Assembly: GCA_004556965.1 (NCBI GenBank)
Contig: SFFE01000009.1
Coordinates: forward strand, 1-42,766
Length of the DNA stretch: 42,766 nucleotides
Origin: Clostridiales bacterium
GTDB lineage: Bacteria > Bacillota > Clostridia > Oscillospirales > Oscillospiraceae
Reading direction: 5' to 3'
How positions within the stretch are numbered: position 1 is the stretch's first letter; each line of letters starts with the position of its first letter. Positions 11,133 to 18,979 of this stretch are shown here, piece after piece. The notes below the pieces were generated by a model. The model was not told where the DNA came from. It was given only the letters and a program-made list of their open reading frames with translations, and did no database searches. Both the position numbers and the translations under genes were made by a program.

Positions 11133-12311
11133 ATGTACTGGATGAAATACGCCGGAAAAAGCCTTCGCGGCAACTGGAAATCCTATCTGATCTTTGGGGT
11201 CTTTTTGACCATCGTGTTTGCCGCATGGAGCATCGTCTCCGTATTTTCCGAAAAAACGCAAGCCAGTCTGGAAGATCTCGAGCGGGAATACGGACAGTCA
11301 TATGTCCTGCAGGACAACGGCGGCACATTGCTGACGAAGGAGCTCTACGAGCAGCTGCGCGACTGCCCCTATGTGGCGGACATTGAATACCGGAAATGCC
11401 AGCATTTCGTTTACCCCGCAAATCTCACGCTCGCGCGCAATGGCGCGGCGATCGTGCTGGACGATTTGCTGTTGGTCAACGGCTTTGCCGGCTTCCCGGA
11501 GGACACGCCGCTGGTCAGCGGCGTCCTTCCCGCGCAGCCGGATGAATGCGTCGTCGAGTCCAGCCAGCTTCCAGACTGCGCACTGGGCGATACCCTGTCG
11601 GTTGCAGATGAAGCGACACACACCGCGCAGACATATCGCGTGGTTGGCCTGCTCGATCAGGACACCTGCGAGACTTTGCTGGGAAGCGACGCGTTTTCCG
11701 GTGCGGTATTGTTCACAACGCTGGACGGCGCGCTGGCACTGGAAGCGTCCGGGCAAACGCGCACTGTCATATCCCCCGGCTTTACGCAGGGGCTTGACGC
11801 GCGTGTCATCCTGAACGATTACCATGACGGTGAAGCATTCCGTCAGTACGTGCAGGATCTGCGTTTAGAAGACCGATCTCTTTCGGCGCTGAACCCCAAC
11901 GAGGCATATTCCAATGCCTTGAACCAGTTAGACGACATGATGAGAATGACCACGCTTTTGCAACGCGCGCTCATGGCAGCAGGTGTGCTCGCGGTTCTGT
12001 TGCTCGTTTTCGTTCGCACAAACCTACGGGCAAAAGAAATCTGCATTCTGGTCAGCATGGGTTTCGGATGCGGCCCATTTCTGGGCGCCGCCACGCTGGA
12101 GTATACTGCAACGGCTGGCGCGGCAATGCTGCTTGGATTGCTCGCCGGGCGCGTGACCGAAGTCGTGCAGGGCATTCCGCACACCGCGCAGGCTGGCTGG
12201 TATCTGCCCATTCTGCTGCTGCTTTGCTCGGTGCTATCCATCTGCACAGCCGCTTGGGCTTACAAGCACACGCCCATGCGCATTTTAAGGAGGCGCAACG
12301 AACATGATTGA
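11133..12311 (+). CDS. FtsX/MacB-type ABC transporter permease, second subunit
   Basis: A 392-aa paralogue-like partner of the preceding permease, with the same plan: N-terminal helix (about 16-38), extracytoplasmic domain, and three helices in the C-terminal third (about 275-300, 315-340 and 355-380). GAGGAG lies seven bases before the ATG. Its 3' end overlaps the ATPase gene by 8 bases, which suggests translational coupling. Two unequal permeases plus one ATPase imply a heteromeric transporter. No two-component system is adjacent, which argues against a Bce-type antibiotic sensor. Confidence 0.83.
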   Translation: MYWMKYAGKSLRGNWKSYLIFGVFLTIVFAAWSIVSVFSEKTQASLEDLEREYGQSYVLQDNGGTLLTKELYEQLRDCPYVADIEYRKCQHFVYPANLTLARNGAAIVLDDLLLVNGFAGFPEDTPLVSGVLPAQPDECVVESSQLPDCALGDTLSVADEATHTAQTYRVVGLLDQDTCETLLGSDAFSGAVLFTTLDGALALEASGQTRTVISPGFTQGLDARVILNDYHDGEAFRQYVQDLRLEDRSLSALNPNEAYSNALNQLDDMMRMTTLLQRALMAAGVLAVLLLVFVRTNLRAKEICILVSMGFGCGPFLGAATLEYTATAGAAMLLGLLAGRVTEVVQGIPHTAQAGWYLPILLLLCSVLSICTAAWAYKHTPMRILRRRNEHD

Positions 12312-12936
12312 ACTGCAATCCGTGTCCTACGGTTATCAGCAGAAGCATGTGTACCACCCCATTCTGCAAGATTTATCTTATCAGTTTGATACCGGATCTT
12401 GTTACGCAATCAGCGGGCCATCCGGCTCCGGAAAAACCACACTGCTCTCTCTTCTATCGGGCTTCGACCGCCCCCGCTCCGGGAAAATATTGATAGACGG
12501 TGCCGATCTGGCCACACTTGATTTGAATTTCTATCGTGCCAAAACCATTGGCGTTATTTTTCAGAACTACAATCTCTTGTCACATTTGAACGCTGCTGAA
12601 AACGTGCAATTGGCTCTGCGCCTTGCCAGTGTTCCCAGTAGCCTGGAAGCCGCCCTAGCGTTGCTGGCTGAAGTCGGAATCGGACGCGAAACCGCCACAC
12701 GCAGCGTGACTGCACTTTCCGGCGGAGAACAGCAGAGAGTCGCAATTGCAAGAGCGCTGGCCGGTGGCCCGAAGATCATCCTTGCAGACGAGCCAACCGG
12801 AAATCTCGATCAGGAGAATCAGCAAACAATCATCAACATCTTTCTCTCCCTCGCGCACGAGCAGGGCAAATGCGTCATAATCGCCTCGCACGCAAGCGAG
12901 CTCGTTCAAAGTGCTGACTATGTTTTAGAATTGTAA
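12304..12936 (+). CDS. ABC transporter ATPase, LolD/MacB type
   Basis: The 210-aa cytoplasmic ATPase has Walker A GPSGSGKTT near residue 38, a Q-loop in IFQNYNLLSHL, the signature LSGGEQQRVAIARAL near 138, Walker B IILADEPTGNLD and the switch His in IASHASE. These are hallmarks of the MacB/LolD/FtsE group that partners FtsX-like permeases. It is the last gene of the three-gene unit and is followed by a terminator hairpin. Confidence 0.92.
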   Translation: MIELQSVSYGYQQKHVYHPILQDLSYQFDTGSCYAISGPSGSGKTTLLSLLSGFDRPRSGKILIDGADLATLDLNFYRAKTIGVIFQNYNLLSHLNAAENVQLALRLASVPSSLEAALALLAEVGIGRETATRSVTALSGGEQQRVAIARALAGGPKIILADEPTGNLDQENQQTIINIFLSLAHEQGKCVIIASHASELVQSADYVLEL

Positions 12937-12960
12937 ACACAGCAATACAAATAATCGCTA

Positions 12961-12998
12961 CAGCAAAGAAGCCGGCCTGATAGCCGGCTTCTTTGCTG
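12961..12998. terminator. Terminator hairpin after the ABC operon
   Basis: A perfect 16-bp stem pairs CAGCAAAGAAGCCGGC with its complement around a six-base loop. The outer part is A/T-rich on both sides, so it may serve the plus-strand ABC operon and anything arriving from the minus strand. Confidence 0.75.
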
Positions 12999-13003
12999 CT
13001 TGT

Positions 13004-13102
13004 TTATGTTGGACGCGCCTTGCGGCGGTCGTTGTTTGTCTGCCGCTTTGCATGCGCACGGCGGGCAGTTGCCGGATTGTTTAAGGCCTTTTCTGTTGAC
13101 AT
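13004..13102 (-). CDS. Possible small basic protein, 32 aa
   Basis: A minus-strand frame ATG-TCA-ACA-GAA to TAA encodes 32 residues (begins MSTEKALNNP, ends DRRKARPT) rich in Arg, Lys and Asn. Its stop lies five bases before the 12961-12998 hairpin, which would be a sensibly placed terminator. Against it: no clear ribosome site or promoter, and I recognise no family. It could be chance. Confidence 0.3.
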   Translation of the reverse strand: MSTEKALNNPATARRAHAKRQTNNDRRKARPT

Positions 13103-13157
13103 CTGCAGGATAGCAAACAATCGTAAACCGGACATGAACATTCTGCAAATCTTTTTT

Positions 13158-13181
13158 CGTGCTGCCGTTTTCAGCTGCACG
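13158..13181 (-). other. Stem-loop directly after the rqcH stop codon
   Basis: CGTGC-A-GCTG and CGGC-A-GCACG pair around AAAA with one A-A mismatch, starting immediately after the stop. No T-run follows on the minus strand, so it may be a 3' end stabiliser or a weak terminator. Confidence 0.35.
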
Positions 13182-13182
13182 G

Positions 13183-14943
13183 TTATTTTGCCCGAAGCCG
13201 CTCCACAAGTGCCTCGTCGCTCTCAGCCATGCAGGTCTGATACTCGGTGTACAGCACCATACCGGGAAGCGCGCCGGACGGCTTGCGTACAAAGCGCGCC
13301 ATCGTGTAATCCACCGGCGTTTTCCCACCGCCGCGCGCCTGCGAATAGTACACCGCGAGGGACGCGGCTTCCGCAATCGTCTGCGCATCCGGCTGCGTAT
13401 CGTGCGCGCGGATGATGACATGCGAGCCGTGCACCTTCTGCACATGCAGCCAGATATCCGTCCGCCGCGCCGTCTTGTGCGTCAACTCGTCGTTTTGCGT
13501 GTTGGAGCGGCCGATGAGGATCTCATACCCCGTGCTGGAGACGAAGCGCAGCGGCGCGCGCGGCTGCGTTTTTTCGCGCTTATCGGCCTTCTCCCGGCGC
13601 AGATACCCGGTCGCGCGCAGCTCGGCGCGAATCTCCGCGAGATCGCGCTCGCCCTCCGCGCGCGCCAGCTCGTCAAGCACGCTGTTGAGGTAGTTCAGGC
13701 TCTGCTCCGCCTCGTCGATCAGCTTTGTGAGATGCGCCTCGGCAGTCTTGGATTTTTGATACGCCTTATACAGCGCCGCGGCATTTTGCTGCGGCGTTTT
13801 GAGCGGGTCGAGCGGGATCACCACCTCCGGGCAGCCTTCCTCATAAAAATCCTGCGCAACGAGCGCGCGGTCTCCCTTCTTCATGCGGTAAAGATTCGCT
13901 GTAATAAGATCGGCACGGCGGCGCGTCGCCTCGCGGTCGGCGCTGCGTTTCAGTTCCTCCTGCTGCAGCGCCAGCTTTTTCGCTGTGCGGTCGCGCACCG
14001 TTTTGACCGAGCGCGTGAGCGCCTGCGACTTGCGGCGCATGGCCTCCTCCTTGTCGCGGCGGAAGTAGAACTCGTCCAGCAGCTCCGAAAAGCTTCCGTA
14101 CTGCGTGCAGGTGAGCGCACCTTCATACTGTGTGACCAGCCAGAAGCTGAAATCCTTCGGCTGCGCGCCGTCAAGCAGCATCACCGGCTCCAATGCGCCG
14201 GCTGCGATCCGCTGCGTCAGCTCGTCCATGGCCGAAAGCAACGCGTCGCGCTGCGCATCGGCTATGCTCTGAAAGCGCGGGCTGCTCTCACCGAACGCGC
14301 GGTGGCAAAGCTCCCGGCACGTCAGCGGCGACAGGCCGGAAAACGTGTTCAGCAGCCACTTGTCCACGGCTGTGCCCGGCTCCATAGCGGCGAGCAGCGC
14401 GCGCCGCTGCTCCGGCGCCGTATCAAACAGCACGGGCTTTTCCTGCCGCGGCGGCAGACGGTACAGCAGTCCAGGCAGCACAGGGCGCACCTCGCTCATG
14501 GCGGAGTCCACCCGGCGCATGCAGTCGATGACATGCCCCTCCGGGCCGACGAGGATCACGTTGGACTGGCGGCCGAGCATCTCCACAACAAGCTGCTTTT
14601 TCACCGCCGTGCCCATTTCGTCGCGCGCGTCGAGGTTCAAAATCAGCAGCCGCTCAAAGTCCGGCTGCACGAGCGATTCGATCCGCGCGCCGACAAGATG
14701 CTTGCGCAGCAGCATACAGAACATCGGCGGCTCCTGCGGGTTTTCAAAGCTCCCCTGCGTCAGATGCACGCGCGCGCTGCCGACGCCGCCGTTGATGAGA
14801 AGCTTTGCGTTGCCGTCGCGTGTGCGCAGACTCAGCAGCAGCAAGTCGCGCTCCGGCTGCTGCACCTTGTCAATCTTCGCGCCGGTGACGCGCGCTTCCA
14901 GTTCGCGGGTCAGGCCCGTGAGAAATACAGCGTCCAGTGGCAT
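13183..14943 (-). CDS. rqcH: RqcH, NFACT-family ribosome quality-control protein
   Basis: Binds stalled 50S-peptidyl-tRNA complexes and recruits tRNA-Ala to add C-terminal alanine tails that mark products for degradation. Family members were earlier called fibronectin-binding proteins. The 586-aa protein has the NFACT-N domain (residues about 1-180), helix-hairpin-helix and long coiled-coil regions in the middle (about 270-430), and the NFACT-R domain at the C-terminus (ILIGRSNTQNDELT, DIWLHVQKVHGSHVII). At the position of the conserved Asp-Arg pair the sequence reads Glu97-Arg98. The ATG follows the mrnC stop directly, with GGAGG inside mrnC, so translation is probably coupled. Confidence 0.93.
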   Translation of the reverse strand: MPLDAVFLTGLTRELEARVTGAKIDKVQQPERDLLLLSLRTRDGNAKLLINGGVGSARVHLTQGSFENPQEPPMFCMLLRKHLVGARIESLVQPDFERLLILNLDARDEMGTAVKKQLVVEMLGRQSNVILVGPEGHVIDCMRRVDSAMSEVRPVLPGLLYRLPPRQEKPVLFDTAPEQRRALLAAMEPGTAVDKWLLNTFSGLSPLTCRELCHRAFGESSPRFQSIADAQRDALLSAMDELTQRIAAGALEPVMLLDGAQPKDFSFWLVTQYEGALTCTQYGSFSELLDEFYFRRDKEEAMRRKSQALTRSVKTVRDRTAKKLALQQEELKRSADREATRRRADLITANLYRMKKGDRALVAQDFYEEGCPEVVIPLDPLKTPQQNAAALYKAYQKSKTAEAHLTKLIDEAEQSLNYLNSVLDELARAEGERDLAEIRAELRATGYLRREKADKREKTQPRAPLRFVSSTGYEILIGRSNTQNDELTHKTARRTDIWLHVQKVHGSHVIIRAHDTQPDAQTIAEAASLAVYYSQARGGGKTPVDYTMARFVRKPSGALPGMVLYTEYQTCMAESDEALVERLRAK

Positions 14944-15408
14944 TCAAAGCACCTCCGACAACATGGCAAACAGCTCGCACAGCCGCTGCGTCTGCCCCTG
15001 CAGATACAGCCAGCCAAACAGCGTCTCCAACCCCGTAGCCGCGTGGTATTCCGACACGTCCGCGTGCTGCGGCACGGAGTTGACCTTCGCGTTGCGCCCG
15101 CGCTTGTACACGGCGCGCTCGGCCTCCGTCAGCGCCGGGAGCAGTCTCTCCGCCGCTTTGGCCTGCGCGGGCGCGTTGACGCGGCGCACCGTTTCACGGT
15201 GCAGGTCCGTCACGGCGGTCACCCCCGCTTCGCACAGTGCGGTGCGCATCATCAGCTCATACACCGCGTCGCCGATGTGCGCAAGCGCGAGCGTACTCAG
15301 CGCCCCGACCTGTGCCGGGGTCAGCTCCGGGGCAAACGCCGCCCCGGTTCGAAATGTAATTGCGCCAACGGGGCGGTTTTCAGGCCGCCCCGCATTGGGA
15401 TTATGCAT
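14944..15408 (-). CDS. mrnC: Mini-ribonuclease III
   Basis: A short RNase III-type enzyme without the double-stranded RNA-binding domain, known in Firmicutes to mature 23S rRNA ends. The 154-aa protein has the catalytic-domain segment LAHIGDAVYELMMR near residue 43 and KVNSVPQHADVSEY near 105. The start lies at two adjacent ATG codons (15411 and 15408) that overlap the end of ftsK, whose tail supplies GAGGA as ribosome site. A longer reading frame upstream is just the shadow of ftsK. It is sandwiched with no gaps between ftsK and rqcH; in many Firmicutes it instead follows cysS. Confidence 0.9.
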   Translation of the reverse strand: MHNPNAGRPENRPVGAITFRTGAAFAPELTPAQVGALSTLALAHIGDAVYELMMRTALCEAGVTAVTDLHRETVRRVNAPAQAKAAERLLPALTEAERAVYKRGRNAKVNSVPQHADVSEYHAATGLETLFGWLYLQGQTQRLCELFAMLSEVL

Positions 15409-17992
15409 CATCTTCTTCGTCCTCTTCTTCGTCCGGCGCAAACTCCATCTGCGCCTGCAGGACCTCGCCCGGCGCGGTACCCTGCACGTACTGCATCTCC
15501 TGCCACTGCTGCTTCGTGATGAGGATCTTGCGCGGCTTGGAGCCTTCGAACGGCCCGACCACGCCCATCTCCTCCATCTGATCAACCAGCCGCGCCGCAC
15601 GCGAGTAGCCGAGCTTCAGCCGGCGCTGGAGCATAGAGACCGACGCCTGATTCGTTTCCAAAATAACGTCCACCGCCTGCGGCAGCAGCTCGTCGTAGTC
15701 GTTTTTCTTGTCATTGCCGGAATCGGCCGGCGCGCTGCCAGACTTGTCCTCCGCCGCGGCGGCCTGCTCAATCTGGGCAATGATATCGTCGCTGTACTGC
15801 GCTTCGGAGTGCTGCTTGATGAAGTTCACGACCTCCTCGCGCTCCTCGTCGGACACGAACGAACCCTGCACGCGCAGCGGCTTGCCACAGCCGATCGGCG
15901 CATAGAGCATGTCGCCCATGCCGATGAGCTTTTCCGCACCGGAGTTGTCCAGAATGATGCGGCTCTCCAGCGAGGACGACACCGCAAACGCGATGCGGCT
16001 GGGGATGTTCGCCTTCATCAGGCCGGTGATGACGTCCGCCGACGGACGCTGCGTCGCAATGATGAGGTGCATACCGGCCGCGCGGCCCATCTGCGCCACG
16101 CGGCAGATGCTCTCCTCCACTTCCTTGGCAGCGCAGAGCATCAGATCGGCCAGCTCGTCGATCACGATGACGACCTGCGGCAGCGTCGCGCCCTCCGGAT
16201 CGGCCTTTTGCAGATCGTTGTAGCTCTTGAGGTCGCGCACCTGCGCCTCGGAAAACAGGCGGTAGCGCTTGAGCATCTCCACGACCGCCCACTGCAGCGC
16301 GCCCGCCGCCTTTTTCGGGTCGGTCACGACGGGAATATACAGGTGCGGAATGCCGTTGTAGATGCCGAGCTCGACCATCTTCGGGTCGATCATGATCAGG
16401 CGCACCTCATCCGGCGTCGCCTTATACAGCAGGCTCAGAATGAGCGAATTCATGCACACGGATTTGCCGGATCCGGTCGTACCGGCGATGAGCATATGCG
16501 GCAGCTTGGAGATGTTGCCGATAATGCAGTTGCCGCCGATGTCCTTGCCGACGGCGAAGGACAGCTTTGACTTTGCGTTGCGAAAGTCGGGCGTGTCGAT
16601 GATGTCGCGCAGGCAGACCGTGCTGACCACCTTGTTCGGCACCTCGATGCCGACGGTGGAGATTTTGTCCGGAATCGGGGCGATGCGCACGCTCGTCACG
16701 CCGAGCGCCAGCGCAAGGTCGCCGGACAGGTTCGTAATCTTGTTGAGCTTGACGCCCGCCTCCAGCTCCAAGTCGTAGCGTGTCACGGTGGGGCCGCGGG
16801 TGATATCCTTGATGGATGCGTTCACGCCGAAGCTCTTGAGCGCGGTATCGAGCCGCTCGCGGTTGAAGCGGACCTCCTCTGTGGCATCCGTTTGGTTTCT
16901 CTTTCCCGCGCGCAAGAAAGTGACCGGCGGGAGCTGGTACTGGGAATGGTCCGCAGTATCATTTTCAATCGCGGTGGTGATCGCAGCCGTCTCCGCCGCG
17001 ACCGCCTCCTTGGCGGCCTTTTTGGAGGGCTTCGGTTCACTCACGATTTCCCTGGAAACCGTCTCCGCCACGGGAACGCCGCAGAGATCAGCGGCCTCCT
17101 CCACGGACAGCGGCTGCACGTCCTTCGTTTCCGCGCCCGCCTTGCTCTTCGCGCGGGATTTGGCCGGTGTGACCGGCAGCGGCTCCACCGGCGTCTCGAG
17201 GTTTACCTCGGAGTCGACCGGGATGTCGATGAATTTCTTCTGCGCGACCGGCTTTTCCGCGGCCTTTTTCCGCTTGCTGCCCGGCAGCTCCGGCACAGGC
17301 TGCAGCGGCTCGGCATCGGCCTCATCCTCGTCGGGGATGATCTCCTCATCCGGGATGTATTTCGACTCCGCGCGGTCATGGAACCAGCCGATGATCTTCG
17401 CCACCGTCAAATTCAGACTGCACATCAGAACGTACAGGAACGCCAGCAGCACCACGGGAACGGAGGCATACACGCTCAGCGCCGCCTTCAACAGAATACC
17501 AAGCCCGCCGGAGAGCACGCCGCCGCAGGTGAGCGCCTTGCCGCCGGAGTACAGCTCCGAGATCACCGCACCGAAGTCCGCCGTCGTAAACGCCGAGCGG
17601 CACAAAATCAGGTGCAGCAGCGTGCCGAACAGAAGCGGCAGCAGCAGGATCGACACAATGCGCAGCACAATACGCCTACGGTTCTTGCCCACCAGCGTCC
17701 ACGCGAGGAGCAGCAGCGCAAACGGAAACAGCCAGAAGCCATAGCCGATGACGCCCTTGACAAAGGCGCAGAAATAGTCGATCACGAATCCGTCTACCGG
17801 GAAAAAGCCCAGAATCGCCAGCAGCGCCAGCAGTACGCACACGAGCGCATACGGCCAGGCCGTCTGAAAGTGCGACACCGGCGCGCTCTGCGGCGCGGCC
17901 TTTGCCGCAGCCGTGGGCTTTTTCTTCTGCGGATTGGTGTTTTTCTTCGTCCCGCTATTCTTTTTGGAAGAACCTGCAGATTTGTTTGCCAT
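15401..17992 (-). CDS. ftsK: DNA translocase FtsK/SpoIIIE
   Basis: Pumps chromosomal DNA through the division or sporulation septum. The 863-aa protein has a lysine-rich N-terminus, four to five transmembrane helices (about residues 45-215), an acidic/proline linker (about 220-370), and the RecA-like motor with Walker A AGTTGSGKS near 503 and Walker B VIVIDELADLM near 610. A C-terminal winged-helix gamma domain follows (SVSMLQRRLKLGYSRAARL near 790). It ends in a strongly acidic tail, EEDEEDDA. The ATG has AGAGGA about 11 bases upstream and follows uppP by 15 bases. Whether it acts as SpoIIIE cannot be told from this window. Confidence 0.95.
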   Translation of the reverse strand: MANKSAGSSKKNSGTKKNTNPQKKKPTAAAKAAPQSAPVSHFQTAWPYALVCVLLALLAILGFFPVDGFVIDYFCAFVKGVIGYGFWLFPFALLLLAWTLVGKNRRRIVLRIVSILLLPLLFGTLLHLILCRSAFTTADFGAVISELYSGGKALTCGGVLSGGLGILLKAALSVYASVPVVLLAFLYVLMCSLNLTVAKIIGWFHDRAESKYIPDEEIIPDEDEADAEPLQPVPELPGSKRKKAAEKPVAQKKFIDIPVDSEVNLETPVEPLPVTPAKSRAKSKAGAETKDVQPLSVEEAADLCGVPVAETVSREIVSEPKPSKKAAKEAVAAETAAITTAIENDTADHSQYQLPPVTFLRAGKRNQTDATEEVRFNRERLDTALKSFGVNASIKDITRGPTVTRYDLELEAGVKLNKITNLSGDLALALGVTSVRIAPIPDKISTVGIEVPNKVVSTVCLRDIIDTPDFRNAKSKLSFAVGKDIGGNCIIGNISKLPHMLIAGTTGSGKSVCMNSLILSLLYKATPDEVRLIMIDPKMVELGIYNGIPHLYIPVVTDPKKAAGALQWAVVEMLKRYRLFSEAQVRDLKSYNDLQKADPEGATLPQVVIVIDELADLMLCAAKEVEESICRVAQMGRAAGMHLIIATQRPSADVITGLMKANIPSRIAFAVSSSLESRIILDNSGAEKLIGMGDMLYAPIGCGKPLRVQGSFVSDEEREEVVNFIKQHSEAQYSDDIIAQIEQAAAAEDKSGSAPADSGNDKKNDYDELLPQAVDVILETNQASVSMLQRRLKLGYSRAARLVDQMEEMGVVGPFEGSKPRKILITKQQWQEMQYVQGTAPGEVLQAQMEFAPDEEEDEEDDA

Positions 17993-18007
17993 TTAAAATA
18001 CGTCCTC

Positions 18008-18844
18008 TCAGAAAATCAGAGACAGAATGATCGTCAGGCCGGCGACGCCCCAGCAGTAGTATGCGAAGTTGCCGAACTTGCCCTTGCTCGTGATGCGCTT
18101 GACCAGACCGATCGCAAACACGCCGGACACCATCGCCACGACCATGCCGATCAGATACGCCGGCAGGAGCGACACGTCGATGCCCGCCTTGGCGGCCTTC
18201 GCAAGGGAGAGAATGTTCGCGCCGAGCACGGCCGGCAGCGACATCATAAACGAAAACTTGACGGCGAAATCCCGGCTCAGCCCGGTAGCCATGCCCGCCG
18301 TAATCGTGGTGCCGGAGCGGGACAGGCCAGGGATCGTCGCAATGGCCTGACACACGCCGATGATGAGCGCATCCTTGACGCGCATGTTCTTTTCCGTGCG
18401 CTTGCCGGTCGGCATCCTGTCGGACACGAACAGCAGGCAGCCGGTGAGCGCAAAGGCGACGCCGATAAAGATCGTGTGGTAATAAAGCTGCTCCACATAG
18501 TCGTTGATCGGCAAAATCACAAACAGCGGCAGCGTCGCCACGATGATCATCAGAACCATGCGCGCAGCGGGAAGCTGCTGCTGGCGCTCGGCAGCAGGCT
18601 TTTTCATGTCTCGGAAAAACTGGATCGTCTCGCGGAACATTTTCACGATATCGCGCCAATACACGATGCAGATGGAAATGAGCGTGCCCAGATGCAGCAG
18701 CACGTCAAAAAACATATGGCCGTCCTCGGCCGTAGACATATGAAACAGATTTTGCAGCACCGAAAGATGCCCGGAGCTGGAGATGGGCAGAAATTCCGCA
18801 ATGCCCTGTACCAGCCCCAAAATGATCGCATTCCAGATGGTCAC
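18008..18844 (-). CDS. uppP: Undecaprenyl-diphosphatase (bacitracin resistance protein)
   Basis: Dephosphorylates undecaprenyl pyrophosphate outside the membrane to recycle the lipid carrier for peptidoglycan, and raises bacitracin tolerance. The 278-aa integral membrane protein has the family motifs QGIAEFLPISSSGHL near residue 14 and GLSRSGTTITAG near 165, and about eight hydrophobic helices. I choose the GTG at 18844 because AGGAGGT lies six bases upstream and the family begins with this short segment (TIWNAIILGLVQG); the ATG at 18958 would add a poorly conserved stretch that runs across the promoter. It is the first gene of the uppP-ftsK-mrnC-rqcH unit. Confidence 0.95.
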   Translation of the reverse strand: MTIWNAIILGLVQGIAEFLPISSSGHLSVLQNLFHMSTAEDGHMFFDVLLHLGTLISICIVYWRDIVKMFRETIQFFRDMKKPAAERQQQLPAARMVLMIIVATLPLFVILPINDYVEQLYYHTIFIGVAFALTGCLLFVSDRMPTGKRTEKNMRVKDALIIGVCQAIATIPGLSRSGTTITAGMATGLSRDFAVKFSFMMSLPAVLGANILSLAKAAKAGIDVSLLPAYLIGMVVAMVSGVFAIGLVKRITSKGKFGNFAYYCWGVAGLTIILSLIF

Positions 18845-18898
18845 GAATGCACCTCCTGATTGGAAAAAGTCAAACAGATTATGTAACCCTGAATGAAA

Positions 18899-18927
18899 AT
18901 GATACCACATTTGGGCCCAAAGAACAA
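18899..18927 (-). promoter_or_regulatory. Promoter of uppP operon
   Basis: On the minus strand TTGTTC (18922-18927) and TATCAT (18899-18904) are 17 bases apart, about 55 bases before the GTG start of uppP. Confidence 0.7.
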
Positions 18928-18929
18928 GC

Positions 18930-18956
18930 GAAAACGGGCGGAAATCGCCCGTTTTC
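18930..18956 (-). terminator. Terminator of the prfA-tsaC/coaE-aminopeptidase operon
   Basis: GAAAACGGGCG (18930-18940) and CGCCCGTTTTC (18946-18956) form an 11-bp stem 24 bases after the aminopeptidase stop, with a T-rich stretch CTTGTTCTTT following on the minus strand. Part of that stretch is also the uppP -35 element. Confidence 0.8.
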
Positions 18957-18979
18957 ACCGGAAGTTTCTGAATTTTTGC

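Noticed and set aside
13159..15519. A 786-codon plus-strand frame opposite rqcH and mrnC
   Set aside because: Arg, His and Leu-rich composition typical of an antisense shadow; the minus-strand genes are unmistakable.
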